From: Eurosta solidaginis
Taxonomy: Eukaryota > Arthropoda > Insecta > Diptera > Tephritidae
DNA: 64,000 nucleotides
NCBI RefSeq assembly: GCF_040869045.1
Contig: NC_090319.1
Location: 49,386,779-49,450,778, forward strand
Reading direction: 5' to 3'
The position numbers were made by a program, and so were the translations under genes. The notes below the pieces were generated by a model. It searched no databases, was not told the origin of the DNA, and saw nothing but the letters and a program-made list of their open reading frames with translations. Shown here piece after piece: positions 1 to 12,559 of this stretch (position 1 is the first letter of the stretch; the number at the start of each line of letters is the position of its first letter).

Positions 1-1198
1 TTATCTAAGAAAGCCGCTATTAGAAATCGGTACTCATGACGATCACCAAACAAATTTGACTGGGGTACAACCAAAAAAGAGAAAAGGATTTACTAAAATT
101 GCCTACCAAAGAAATATTTAAGACTGAGAATCATTTTCAACGACAGGTATAGTTTCCGCAGCCAAGAGGGTTTTAAGAAAACGTTCACACCACTTTGTCC
201 TGTCTGAATGACCAGATATTGCGAATATCATGTGCCGAATTCTATGTCGTTTTGTGCTTTCCAATCTTAGAACGGTATCGAAATGCTCCTTAAATGATAT
301 CAACAAAACAAGATCAGGAAGCACTAATTGTATATACATGGTAACTAATTGGTTCCAGGAGAAAGCGCATCGAAATGACTCATGGAGCGCTGCTTAGGTT
401 CGGCATTGCAGCAGAGCAACCAACTAAACATTAGGCTCACATCAATACCCTAATTGTTTTTCCTTCCAAACCAAATAGTTGTGAATGAATTTTGGACATA
501 CGTGATATACATATATTTTAATATAAGCTAAAATAAGATGGGTAGATCTACCACTTTGGTGCTAGAAGTCCGAACACTGATTTTTGAGTTCTTCAGGTGC
601 GCGCTACTTTGCTACAATACATCCAAGCAATAGTGCCAAAATATACTTATGTAAATTGCGCATAAAATATGTTTACATTTTAATTGAGTCATTAAATTGA
701 AGCTGATACCAGTAGTGGGGTTGACACTGCTTCTGAATATTTAAGTAGCAAAACTTTTGTTTCGACACATGGAAATATACTTGTAAAAAATAATACATAC
801 AGCAGCGAACACAAAAATAGCAATGGCAATTTTTATCAAATTTCGGGAATTAGATTTTTTTTTTTTTGACAGTTTGAGAAAAAGTGTATACGAATTTAGT
901 AACTCAAACTATGCAAAGCAATCTTAAATATGTTCTTTTTTTTAAGTTTTAGGGGGTTTTTTAAGTATGCAGTTTTGTTACCTATTTCAGTTCAACAAAG
1001 TACAAGTTATGACCGCTCAAAGTTCGTGTTGACTTTTGAAACTCTTAAGGTTGTTTTATTTTATATATGGAAGAGAATCTGAAACTTCGTTCTGAAAAAA
1101 CTGTAAACAATCAATGCGAATTTCGAGAGGCCTATAACTTATACTCTCGTAAAATTTACTCGGGTTTTTGAGTTTTTTCGAAAACGTTTTTAAGATAC
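1..1198. other. AT-rich intergenic sequence, nothing recognised
   Basis: Short scattered ORFs only, with T-rich runs (for example 855-868). No coding signature, RNA gene or clear repeat boundary seen. Confidence 0.5.
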
Positions 1199-2247
1199 TG
1201 TTACGAATATTAGCAACACTAAGGGGTATTGCCATCTCTAAGCCGATGCTAAGCAGTGACTGTACGCACATCAATAATTCGATCATTATGTCTACACATA
1301 TGTACGTTCATGCAGCGGAGAAGAGATGCACAAAAACATGCAGATATCTTATCTGAGATGCTCCCAAAATTATGCTATTGTAATTGTGGAAGTGTCGCTC
1401 ACAAATACACGCTCATATGAGAAGCTATACACGTGCATCTGTAGTTTTAATTATATGGCAGTAACTAAACGCCCCGACACATAAGCACTTCTTCATATAG
1501 ATGAGTTTAACACAAGCTTATGCATTATGAGTAGATTGCACGCATTTTTATGGAGAACGGTAGAATGAGCGACACTGGCGCCATCTGATATTGAAAAGTA
1601 GCCATCTCCCAAATTTTGTTACAAGCAAAGCATAAGAAGAAGAATGTGGCATTTGTTTTGGTTAAGGGTGTTGACACACTTTGCAAGTGAAATTATTTTT
1701 CCCACTGGTTGGTAAATTTTCTAACTTTTTTCGCAGGTAAAAACTGTAATATAACAAATGAATACAACACAAAATATGTTAGCAAGTATCTTTGTTGTAA
1801 GGGGATAATGTTTATACCAGTGCTTCGCAAAGTTTTGTATTTGAATGGGCAAGGCGTAATAAACTTCAGTTGCTACGTCTGAAGTTCCTTCTAATTTACA
1901 AACGCAACATCTTGGTTGATTGTGGCGATGTTATTAGAATGCATAAGCTTGTGTTAAACGCATCTATATGAAAAATGTCATTGTGGCACCGCCTTAAGTA
2001 AATTCTGGAAGCGCCTAGAAGATGCAACGAGGAAATCACAGAGTATAAAAGCACCAACGGTAGAGGCGCAATAATCAGTTTTGATTAAGCACGCTATCTG
2101 TCGAGCAATAGTAGAGTTATTTATTGCGAAGCACTTTAATAAAGACCATTTTGCATTACTGAATAGTGGTGTTATTTATTCAACAGTTTAGTGATTCGAA
2201 CTTAGCAGAAGGTTGCAAATAAGAGGATTTGCAGTAAATTCGTTACA
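1199..2247 (+). repeat. Solo LTR (gypsy-like) with nested inverted-repeat insert
   Basis: Starts TGTTACGAATATTAGC and ends AAATTCGTTACA, and both ends match the second LTR at 19584-20204. It is about 430 bp longer because of an insert near 1450-1985 whose arms 1492-1526 and 1938-1972 are inverted copies with one mismatch. A TATA-like gagtataaaag (2040) and AATAAAG-type signal (2138) are shared with the other copy. Flanks are atac/atat, an imperfect 4-bp target duplication. Confidence 0.75.
1492..1972. mobile_element. Short inverted-repeat element inside the LTR
   Basis: 35-bp arms (1492-1526, 1938-1972) flank about 410 bp lacking any long ORF. The paralogous LTR at 19584 lacks this block, so it is a later insertion. 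Outer ends are not exactly defined. Confidence 0.55.
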
Positions 2248-2257
2248 ATATGTAGGT

Positions 2258-3015
2258 TTGGTCAGGTTGAACTGGCCGGTTAATAAAAACCTCACATAGA
2301 GTGAAAGTGTTCATAGTGTTTCTAGAATTTCTTTGACGACCAAACGGAAGAACACCAATCTGGTAGCAGGACCTACGTTATATAATAACTCCGTCTTCTT
2401 GGAAAATACTAGACATTTTCTAGGACGTAGATTAATCACTGCCTCACGATCTGGCAACTCTGCCCCCTAATAACGAAAGCCTTGCTCTGGCGAGCGCAGG
2501 ACACGAACACAGAACGTGCTCAATCGTTTCTTCCTGCAGCACAGAGTTCCTACACCTGCTGTTACTGACGAAACCTAATTCATAAGCATATGATACTAGA
2601 AAGCAGTGTTCAGTTAGTATGCCCATCGTGAGCCCTAAGTCTTCTCTCTTCAGAGGTATGAGCCACTTTGTAAGTGTAATATCGTATTCTTTGCCGATGA
2701 TCTTAGATATTTTGCAGCTTCGTGCTTTTGCCTTTTAATTCTTTCCAAACGGATTGGGACGTCTATCGTCGATTAAGCGAGTGTTGCACCCATCCTCCTT
2801 TGCCAACTCATCGGCCTTTTCGTTACCTTCTATCTCTTTATAACCGGGAACCCAGTATAGATGTTTGCTCCGGCCTGAGCGAAGTTTTTCTAATGCTTCT
2901 TTGCATTCCAGAACACTTCTTAATGAAGTACTGTGTGTGATTAGTGTCTTAGTCGCCATTAATTGACGCGACAGCAGCTTGAGCACGCTTCCTCTAGAAT
3001 TTCTACTGTTTTCTT
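2258..3015 (-). mobile_element. LINE 3' fragment (RNase H-bearing family A)
   Basis: Reading the minus strand from 3015: RNase H pieces ([20 protein letters not shown]), then a Cys/His knuckle with [14 protein letters not shown], then a 3' UTR ending ..ggccagttcaacctgacc. Frames are broken. The family recurs at 17243, 28040, 34820, 44852 and 63688. RNase H downstream of the RT suggests an I/LOA/R1-type clade. Confidence 0.8.
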
Positions 3016-3818
3016 CACGGCTATCCCCCCTATTGCGAGTGTCGATTGCAGTAGATATTCGACCGCTGAGCGATAATCGATTATCTTTATAATGTATATA
3101 TGTAAATTATGTTATATACATCGAAAAGTTCAAAAAATAGCAAAATCTGTCTTGTATAAAATAACTGTTTATAATGGTCCAAAGATTTGGCGCTTAATTT
3201 GTTTAGTAATAATATTAAATGCAAAAAATGGAATCGACAAATTGTCGATTCAATTCCGATCGACACTCGCAAAAGGGGGGTATAATTTCTGGATAGAAAC
3301 AGTAAACAGCAGACACGTCCCTGCTAGAGCTTGTTCTGCCATTTCTGCACCCTGGCAAAAGCCCTCCGGCTAAATCAGATTTTTGAGATTGGTTTGCATA
3401 GTTTCAGATACAAAGTTCATAGAAATTTTTTCTAAATTATCGAAAATAACAAAAAAAAATGTATTAAGTAAATTTGGTAAAAACTTACACTGCTATTTTC
3501 GTGCCCGCCGCTATATGTATGAGCGTATGCTGAACAAAAACATCCAAATATGATAATAAATGGCTAAAATTAGGCGAAAGAACATGTTGAAGTGCTTAAC
3601 CTCGTTTGAAAGCTTACATAATTCATGTTTATATATACCTTTCCTTAGATACGCAATTGAAATTTTGAAATTTGTTACAACGAAAAGGTGGGAGATCTGG
3701 CTTAAGGAAATGTCTTTCTGTCTCTTCTCACAATGTACATATATAACAATTATTGATTTTGTTTTTACATTGGTGGCAACCTCCTGAAAAAGCACCTAAT
3801 TAATATTTAGACATACAT
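3016..3818. other. AT-rich spacer
   Basis: No convincing coding or repeat structure; short ORFs on both strands only. Confidence 0.4.
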
Positions 3819-4417
3819 ATTAGGGTGGGTCGATTTGTATGGACGAAAGTTAACCGATATCGCGCCTTCGATTTTTCGATAGGATTTGGGCTCAGGAAAA
3901 AAAACTTCCATTCCGCATACCCAAAAAAATAATTTTCGAACCTGTGAAATTTCATTTTTTTGACTTTTTTTCGACTTAGATTTTTAAGGTTTTTTCATGA
4001 GCTACTAAAAAATTTTTATATGTATACCCTGTCCGACCCATCGTTGGCGTAACAGATTTTTGAAAAAAAAAATATTTTTTTTATTTTTGAGGTTTTTGCA
4101 TGACCTACTAAAAAAATTTTCATATGTATACCCTGTCAAAAAAATGTCCGCTAAAAACTGTTGTCGACAACGTTTTAGCGGAAATTTTTGGGTCGGACAG
4201 GCTATACATGAAAATTTTACAATCAAATGAAAATTTTTTTAGTAGGTCATGAAAAAAACCTTAAAAATCAAAGTCGAAAAAAAGTCAAAAAAATGAAATT
4301 TCGCAAGCTCGAAAATTATTTTTTTGGGCATGCGTAGTGGAACTTTTTTTCCTGGGCCCAAATCCTATGGAAAAATTTATGGCGCGCTATCAGTTAATAA
4401 ATCGACCCAGTCTAATA
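3819..4417. mobile_element. Foldback element, GGGTCGATTT family
   Basis: Begins ttagggtgggtcgattt and ends aaatcgacccagtctaat, with long imperfect inverted arms (shared ttcgataggatttgggctcagg-like blocks). Flanked by TA. No transposase. Relatives at 20213 and 58281. Confidence 0.75.
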
Positions 4418-4699
4418 CATATACATATGTAGCTAGGATACTTGAGAATGTAAAAGGGCCTCAAGTTTTTTTCGATAGGTCACCATTTAGGAATATTTCT
4501 ACTGAAATTCCTTTCGATTGATGGCTTTTTTGACAATAACGATTAAATGCAATACGAGGAAACGTTTAATAATGGTGGGTCCATGAAAGGCAAATCAAAC
4601 AAGATGGATGAGACAACTGAAACCCTGCACGTATCATCTCTGAATCAAAATTTTATATATTTGGCTTATATGCCATGATTAAAGTGCAAATACAGAGCT

Positions 4700-5155
4700 C
4701 CAAAATATAAATTTAAAGGCAACTGTATGTTATGGCGGTGGAAGTGTGATGGTTTTGGGCCTACTTGGCTGCCTCTGCAAAATAACTTTCTTTGATGGCA
4801 CAATGGACAAAAATTTGTTTGTTACCTTACGAAAAGACATTTTGTTGCAAAGTGCCCCAAATTTAGGCGTACGCGATCGATTTCGCAATAACCACCAATG
4901 CAAATACCCGTAACACAAATCTGCGATTGTGCAGGCATGGGTATTATGGAACTGTCCACACCTCATGAATCTACTTCCACAAATTCTCGCTTTAAATGTC
5001 TTTGAAAATGTGTGGAATAGGCTACACTGCAAAGGCAGATTAGTAAGTTTAGCGATTTATAAACTACACTTTTCGAAGAAAGGCATAAGATACCACGCGA
5101 AGCCGCTCAAAAACTAATTGCATCTATGGAAAATCATTTTCAAGATGTTATTTAA
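4700..5155 (+). pseudogene. Tc1-like transposase remnant
   Basis: Fragments in shifting frames read GGGSVMV, FDGTMDKNLF, AIVQAWVLWNCPHLMNLLPQ, NVFENVWNRL and ASMENHFQDVI, in the order of a Tc1/mariner-superfamily DDE transposase C-terminal half. Several frameshifts and stops; no terminal repeats identified. Confidence 0.7.
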
Positions 5156-5157
5156 TA

Positions 5158-6520
5158 CCAAGTAAGGAAGGCTAAGTTCGGGTGTAACCGAACATTACAT
5201 ACTCAGCTGAGAGCTTTGGAGACTAAATAAGGGAAAATCACCATTTAGCAAAATGAACCGAGGGTAACCCTGGAATGTGTTTGTATGACATGTGTATCAA
5301 ATGAAAGGTGTTAATGATTATTTAAAACGTAGTGGGCCTTAGTTCTATAGGTCGACGCTTTTTCGACATATCGACCAAAATGTGGACGAAGGTGACCCAG
5401 AAAATCTTCTGTCGGGTACCGCTAATTTATTTATATATGTCATATCACGAACAGTATTCCTGCCAAGATTGCAAGGGCTTTTGATTTCGCCCTGCAGAAC
5501 TTTTTCATTTTCTTCTACTTAATATGGTAGGTGTCACACCCATTTTACAAAGTTTTTTCTAAAGTTATATTTTGCGTCAATAAACCAATCCAATTACCAT
5601 GTTTCATCTCTTTTTTCATATTTGGCACAGAATTATGGCATTTTTTTAATTTTTCGTAATTTTCGATAACGGAAAAGTGGGCGTGGTCATAGTCGGATTT
5701 CGGCCATATTTTATACCAAGATACCGCGGCCACCGTAGTGTGATGGTAGCGTGCTCCGCCTATCACACCGTATGCCCTGGGTTCAACTCCCGGGCAAAGC
5801 AACATCTAAATTTTAGAAATAAGATTTTTCAATTAGAAGAAAATTTTTCTAAGCGGGGTCGCCCCTCGGCAGTGTCTGACAAGCGCTCCGATTGTATTTC
5901 TGCCATGAAAAGCTCTCAGTGAAAACTCATCTGCTTTGCAGACGCCGTTCGGAGTCGGCATAAAACATGTAGGTCCCGTCCGGCCAATTTGTAGGGAAAA
6001 ATCAAGAGGAGCACGACGCAAATTGGAAGAGAAGCTCGGCCTTAGATCTCTTCGGAGGTTATCGCGCCTTACATTTATTTTTTTTTTTTTTAAAGTGACT
6101 TCAGATACGTACGTGAACTAAGTTTAGTAAAGATATATCGATTTTTGCTCAAGTTATCGTGTTAACGGCCGAGCGGAAGGACAGACGGTCGACTGTGTAT
6201 AAAAACTGGGCGTGGCTTCAACCGATTTCGCCCATTTTCACAGAAAACAGTTATGGCCATAGAATCTATGCCCCTACCAAATTTCACAAGGATTGTTAAA
6301 TTAAGTTCGATTTATGGCCTTAAAAGTATTCTAGACGAATTAAATGAAAAAGGGCGGAGCCACGCCCATTTTGAAATTTTGTTTTATTTTAGTATTTTGT
6401 TACACCACATCATTACTGAAGTTGAATGTTGACATAATTTACTTATATACTGTAAAGATTTAAAATTTTTTGTTAAAATTTGGCTTTAAAAAAAATTTTT
6501 TTTTAAAGTGGGCGTGTTCG
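5158..6520 (+). repeat. Interspersed repeat with GGGCGTGG modules, copy 1
   Basis: Starts aagtaaggaaggctaagttc, then cgggtgtaaccgaacatta and actcagctg, followed by repeated modules built around gtgggcgtggt..ccgattt. Same start and modules at 22098 and 30271. No ORF. Superfamily not assigned. A SINE (5726-6092) is inserted in it. Confidence 0.65.
5726..6092 (+). repeat. tRNA-derived SINE, copy 1
   Basis: tRNA-like head ggccaccgtagtgtgatggt with a B-box-like gggttcaactcccgg, then a roughly 280-bp body (tcggcagtgt, tttctgccatgaaaag, cgttcggagtcggcataaaa) and a T-rich tail at 6077-6092. Head layout fits Pol III internal promoters. Confidence 0.75.
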
Positions 6521-8900
6521 TCATCCGATTTTGCTAATTTTTATTTAGCATACATATAGTAATAGGAGTAACGTGCCTGCCAAATTAAGATTTTCTGAAA
6601 AACTATTGAAATCTCTGAAATATGTACATTTCTTTTTTTCTATATACATATATTTTCACTTCTCTGATACTTATTTCAACCTTTCTTGAAATACAATTGA
6701 TTTTTTCTGAAATACAGTTGGAAGAAGTGTAGTTCCGAACCACAAATCATCATGAGTTAGCGACTTCCCTTCAGCGAGTGCATAGCCGCTTCATTCCAAT
6801 ATGTCTCGGTTATAAAAATGAACAGCTTGATCAGTCTCAACTATGTACTTTGTTATTGTTGGTTGTGTCTACCGTAGCATACAAAATTGCATTCATAGCT
6901 TTTACTACTACTACTATCAGACACTATTCAATTTTATTTGTTATATCATTATAACAGCATTTATTAAATACCTCCAGCACATTTTATAGTAGTAAGTAAG
7001 AGGTAGATAAAGACGAGTAATTGCTCACTAAACAATTCAAAATCATGTCAAGCCGCCAGTAGCATTTACCGATAAATAAATACCTACTAACCACTTACAA
7101 TGGCAACGTTGATCGATTCAATCATCAATAAACAACAACAAACACCTCCTCCGCCCATCCTTACGCTCTCACATACATAGTTGTGAGCGTACTATTCAAT
7201 TTATTCGTGATTTTATACAACGTAATTGCACACTAACTAAGAAAATATTTTATTTATGCGCACAATTTTCATTGTTATTTTAGCAATTCAATATTTGCAC
7301 TTGTCTGTCTGTCCGTCTGTCTAATATGGCACACGGTGCACACTTGAAACACATTGCATGTTTAACCAATCTTGCAACATTGCTTGCCACAAACAGGCGA
7401 TGGACGTCCTCGTCGTCGTCGTCGTGTTTGATAATTCAGTGAAAATGGCTTTCATTTTGCTAACAGTCAACAAGTCAATAATTTTTTTATGTGGAATTAT
7501 TGTACAATTTATTAAATCAATACATGTACATACATATGTATATATATACACATATATTTACATTCATATTGTACTATGTGCATTAACATTTTTCCACCAT
7601 AATTGTTAGGCATTTATTCAATTTTCCATAAACAACATAAGCTGATTGCATTGTAGAGATTTCTCTACAATTGTTGTTGTTTTTTTTAAATAAATTTATT
7701 AAGACCATGGCCGCTTGTGTATCATGTCACGAACACATTGCACAGTGTTTCAATTTTCTTCATCTACATTCTATTTATTGATGTTAGAGAAAAAAAATTA
7801 CAACATTTTATAAACGGCGATGGTTACTAGGACATGTTTCTGAATTTCACTTCCTCATCAGCTAGCTTTTCGGGAGCTGAGTATTGAACTCGAAATCTCC
7901 AACATTCATACTTTATACTAGTGTGAAGGCAGATTCCTTTAACCACTCAGCCCCGCTGCTCGTTTTGCAATTGATCTCTAATAGCGTTTTCTTTTCTGGC
8001 TAAAGTGTTACGCTTTTTGTACGCCGCGCAAGGGTTGTTGTTCTATTCTAAAAACAGGCAACGCCTTTACGGGGTATTTCGTTCTTTTGTGAAAGTTTTT
8101 GCCTGCTCGCAACGCAAAAGCGTTACACTTTTCCCTGTATAAAATGGCGGTGTGGCAGTGCAACTTTGTGAAACTCTCAATTCGCTCTTAAGTTCCACAT
8201 ATACTCTGTTAATATGATGAGTGAATGTGGTGAGTTGAAATGTTCTTTGTATGCACTATAAATGTTGAACATTTTCTGGGGTAGGAGTAGCTCTATTAAG
8301 GCTTTACCATTTACTTAGGCAACAATTTATTTCAGAAAAGAACACGCTATAAGTTATTGCCCTTTTGTTGCTATTCCTTTATACACTATTAGTTACATAC
8401 TTATTCTATATGTTTTTAATTCTAATTGTGTGGAATACTTATAGGCGCGCGCTATCGAAATCTTAGTAACATTGGGTTAATAGCATTGCTTTTATAAACA
8501 GTACTTCCGCTGTTCACTTTTATTCAGACACATGCCCTAGTAACCATCGCCGTAAGAAGTGAGCAATGAGTAAAATACTTTGCCAATAGCCATCATCCAG
8601 GGAGTTATCTATCCCCGTTTCACGCTCAATTCTCACGTGAATGCTCTGGAACATTGGCAGACTTGAGAGTATAGGCCGTGATATTTTCGTACACATGAGT
8701 TGTGATGGAAGATGTCGCTGTTGTGATTCATTAAACACATACGGCTAAAGGCCATCGACATCTATTTTTGAAAAATTAGAGTTATTAACGGCAATCTTGC
8801 CAAACTAAAGACAATTACCAAATTATCTGGCTCACAAATTGAACCAGACTTGTATGTGGATTTAACTGGCTCAAATCGCACTAGCTACAATTCCCGCGCA
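6521..8900. other. Intergenic sequence with microsatellites
   Basis: Contains (GTCT)n-like 7302-7322, a (GTC/CGT)n run at 7408-7424 and TA/CA-rich 7525-7570, besides the tRNA-like repeat. No gene seen. Confidence 0.5.
7871..7954 (-). repeat. tRNA-like sequence (SINE head or tRNA pseudogene)
   Basis: Minus strand reads ggggctgagtggttaaagga near the 5' end and tcgagttcaatactcagctc at the 3' end: a Ser/Leu-tRNA-like A box and B box about 84 nt end to end. Acceptor pairing is imperfect. The sequence downstream (7814-7846) recurs inverted at 8523-8553, so a SINE is likelier than a working tRNA gene. Confidence 0.45.
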
Positions 8901-8911
8901 CGTCATTACAT

Positions 8912-9316
8912 GTTGTTGTTGTTGTTGTAGCTATAAGGTTGCTCTCCGAAGGCTTTGGGAAGTGTTATCGATGTGATGGCCCTTTTTCGGATACACATCC
9001 GGTACACTCCGGTACCACAGCACCATTAAGGTGCTAGCCCGACCATCTCGGGAACGATTTATGTGGCCACATTAAACCTTCAGGCCATCCCTCCCTGCCC
9101 ACCCCAAGTTCCTTGAGGAGCTTGGGTCGCCAGAGCCTCGTCTGTTAGTGAAACAGGATTCGCCGCGGATAGGTGAGGTTGACATTTGGGTTTGGAGAAG
9201 CTATAAATTGCGCTGGAAACCTGAAGGGTTGCGCTACACAGCCCCTTGAATCTGGTATTTTAGTCGCCTTTTACGACAGGCATACCTACCGCGGGTATAT
9301 TCTGACCCCCTGACCC
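8912..9316 (-). repeat. CAA-tailed short retroposon, copy 1
   Basis: About 405 bp, minus orientation: tail (GTT)n at 8912-8928, body with ccaaagccttcgg- and accgcgggtatattct-type blocks. Flanked by near-identical 10-bp duplications gtcattacat (8902-8911) and gtcatgacat (9317-9326). No ORF; SINE-like or the 3' end of a LINE. Confidence 0.8.
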
Positions 9317-9558
9317 GTCATGACATCAGCTGGTTTTCTTGTGTCTGTTCCCAGCAAAAACGCAGCAGAAAGTGTATCCGTAAATTGGCTAGTAAAATGG
9401 CCCTATATGTGACGATGAAACACGTAAAATATTCAGTAACTTTTTCAAGAGCATCGGGAACTTCTGTTATCATTCCATTCCGTATCGTGCCTATTTATGT
9501 GATTGCCCATACTGCTCACACATATAGGAAAAAGTACAAAATCTATATAGCTGTACTG

Positions 9559-9698
9559 TTCGTACAACTTTTTTGGAGAACTATGTGGGATTTTTCATTG
9601 TTGGCGGACATTTTCGGTCACTAGATTTTTGCTGGGAATCTAGTGACCGACCGCCACAACAAAGAATCCCACCTTGTGTCACAAAAAAGTTGTACGAA
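9559..9698. repeat. Perfect-ended hairpin with CCCAGCAAA-type loop
   Basis: Arms 9559-9626 and 9638-9698 are inverted copies (ttcgtacaacttttt.. / ..aaaaaagttgtacgaa) around an 11-nt loop ttttgctggga. Directly repeated cccagcaaaaa..ccgtaaattggct segments lie on either side (9352 and 9703). Confidence 0.7.
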
Positions 9699-9789
9699 CA
9701 ATCCCAGCAAAAAGTGTACCCGTAAATTGGCTTATGCCATTTTACTATCCAATTTACGAGTATACTTCCAGATGCATGGACCATGACAA

Positions 9790-10190
9790 CATCAGATGAA
9801 GCGGCTCTGGGAGTGTTCGAAAGAAAAGTTTTTCCAAAGATTTACGGACCTTTTACGCGTTGGCGATGACGTGTATCGCAGAAGATTTAATGGTGAGGTG
9901 TACAAGCCTTACGTAGACATCAACATACTCCAGCGAATTAAAACGCAGCGGCTACGCTGGCTAGGCCATATTATGCGAATGAAAGAGACACTCGGTCTAA
10001 GAAAATATTTTTATCGGAACCCGCCTATGGAAGCAGAAGAAGAGGGTGCCTCCCACTCTGCTGGAAAGATCTGGTGGAAAATTATTTAAACTCCCTTGGT
10101 GTGACTATTTGGCGCCAGTTGGCAGAGAAAGAAGCGACACTCGTTGTTGGACGGCCATAACCGTTTAAATGGTTAAGCGCCAGTTAAGTA
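9790..10190 (+). mobile_element. RTE-like LINE 3' fragment, copy 1
   Basis: Frames read VGDDVYRRRFN, then ILQRIKTQRLRWLGHIMRM, then a broken tail, ending ggttaagcgccagttaagtaagta. The RLRWLGHxxRM string marks the region after the RT in RTE-type ORF2. Tail is (TAAG)n. Confidence 0.75.
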
Positions 10191-11235
10191 AGTAATTTCA
10201 AAGAGGACCAGGAAATTGTTTCGACATTGGCCCAAAAGTGTACGATCTGGGCCCGAATTACAACCTTAAATCCTTTGGCATGAGCGAAAGAAACTCTTAT
10301 TGGTTCAGCCCTTCTTTCGAACTACTACCTTACAAATTTTCTGATAGCGCCCATCTCTGTACCCTACATGTCTCTAATACCAATATTAAATAGAACACAT
10401 TTTAAGGCTATCTAGGCTACCTTCTTTCCATATCTCCAAAATGCAAAAATTCTATGAAGCCATTGTTCTTCTCCAAGTATCTGAAAGTAGGTAACCAAGT
10501 TTCATCTAAATCGGCTAATCCTTTTACGACATAGAAATGGATTCATAAAGGAATACATTGTGAGGTTTGGTGGCAAAAATTTTCTATTGAAATACCGAGT
10601 AAAATACTTTTCGGTTGACAACCGTATTGGCGTGTATCGTATAATAAAAAAATAACGAGTATGTAGTAACCTTGCACAGATGTTCTTAATGGTATGACCT
10701 AGGTAGAAAGCTTTAGAAGGTAAAAATCCAAAATATTGTGGTGCGTTAGTACCCATCCCTTGCGATATGCTTTTAATTCAGTGTATAGTTAGCTTTTTTC
10801 GTAAGTTAATATTAAGGATACTTTTCTTTCGGTCATAAGACCAGAGACCGCCCTATCCCAAAAAGTCATATTATGGTGCGGTAACATCTGCTTTGTATCG
10901 TGTTCTCTACTTAATTCGTAGTCTCACATATACCCCACTGCAAAGTAGTCTTCCTGCCTCTTAGCAAGCTCCGATCCGATTTGTTGTTATCACCACTGCT
11001 GTGGACGTCCTGAATCAGGTTCGAACCTACAAATAAAGCGATTCCTAAGTAACGCTGCGAATTCTGAATATTGGCGCTCACACTAAGTAAGCAATGATTT
11101 AATCAATCAATTGTTGTTATTTATATTAGTAACTTTAAATTGCCCTGAAGAAGATACAAGAAAGTGCTCAAACGCGTCTAAAGTGCAAGAGAAAGAAGTT
11201 GCGTTTTTCCTTTTACTCCAGCAGACAAAATTTGT
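10191..11235. other. Intergenic, nothing firm
   Basis: Degenerate sequence with no recognised domain or repeat boundary. Confidence 0.4.
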
Positions 11236-11560
11236 ATGTGTAGGTATTAAACTGGCGACCGCAGTGCGTAGTGCGTGCTCACTTACAACACAGAAGGTCC
11301 TGGGTTCATAGCCCGAGAAAAGTAACACAAAAATATGCAGAAAACAATTTTTTTTTTTTCAATTCCACAATTATTTTGGCAAATACTCCGAGTGTATTTC
11401 TGCCATAAAAAGCTTCTCAGTGAAAAAACATTTGCTTGCAGATGCCGTTCGTAGTCGACATAAAACAGTTTATAAGGAAAATTATGATGAAGCAAGACAA
11501 AAACTGGAAGAGAAGCTCGGCCTAAATCTGCTCGGAGATATTACGCGCCTTAAACAAATA
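11236..11560 (+). repeat. Old, diverged copy of the tRNA-derived SINE
   Basis: ggtcctgggttcatagcccg (B-box area), gtgtatttctgccat and gccgttcgtagtcgacataaaa follow the same order as in the intact copy at 22881, with many substitutions. A related 3' body piece is at 13310-13460. Confidence 0.6.
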
Positions 11561-12559
11561 TATTGAAACTTCTTTCAATTTAGATATAAAAACCATTTAA
11601 GCAGTTATCAAATTGGACATATTTAGTAAAAGGTATCAAACGTGTTAAAAAAATCCACTGTGTCTCATTTGTCTGCAACAAAGAATACATCCATCAATGA
11701 ATGAATAAATAAATCGATTTCAGTGCTATATACATACATATATTAAACGTAGGATCTCAATTAAGTTATTAACTGTGTGTTTGGTTCAATTGGGTTTTTT
11801 TAAGGATGGATTCAAGTATGTCTTTCATGCCCTGAAGCGTTTAAAGCAGTTGAACTGATACACTGCGTTCGTACATTATAGTACCTCTCCGTTATGCGCC
11901 ACAATGTATGTACGATGATTAAAGTTGCAAAGCTTCATTTACTCGTACATAAGGGGGTCTGAGAGCAACTATTTTCATTTTTTATCCATATAAGAAACAC
12001 TGAAACAGTTTTTTGTAACTTTTTTATGCCAAATAATGGAAAAATGTTACGTAAGCGCACGGGTGTCCGTCTTTTAATAAACAGCGTATTTATTTTTCTT
12101 TTGTTGTTGTTGTTTTTTATACATTTATATACGTATGCACTTAAACTTTGTATATGGACCTTATTTAAACTGCTTTTTCTTAGTCTGGTGCAGTACTAAG
12201 GTTAATGTACGTAGGTGCGCCATTATGTTCTTGCGGGGTCTCTTTAGTAAGAAAATTTCAGACGCGTATGGATCGCATTTGCCCTGCATTCCACTTGCCT
12301 CAAATGAGAACTTCCAAAAGTTTTGAGAGCATTAAAATTAGCCTCACTCGCATTTTGCCAAAACCTTCCTTGCAACACTCAACTTCCAGTACACCAATTT
12401 ATCACAAGAAAAGCACTGACATAACTGATTAAAATATAGTACGATAAAAAAGAAAAAATATCAAATAAACAAAGTTTGTCTTAAAAAAAAGCTCTCTGAC
12501 ACTGCTATTTATAACCCTGCTACAAAGATACGTTGATACGTTGTTTAACCATTGTGTTG

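Noticed and set aside
7303..7322. Short regular repeats considered as CRISPR or tandem regulatory array
   Set aside because: Simple microsatellites without spacers in a eukaryotic genome.
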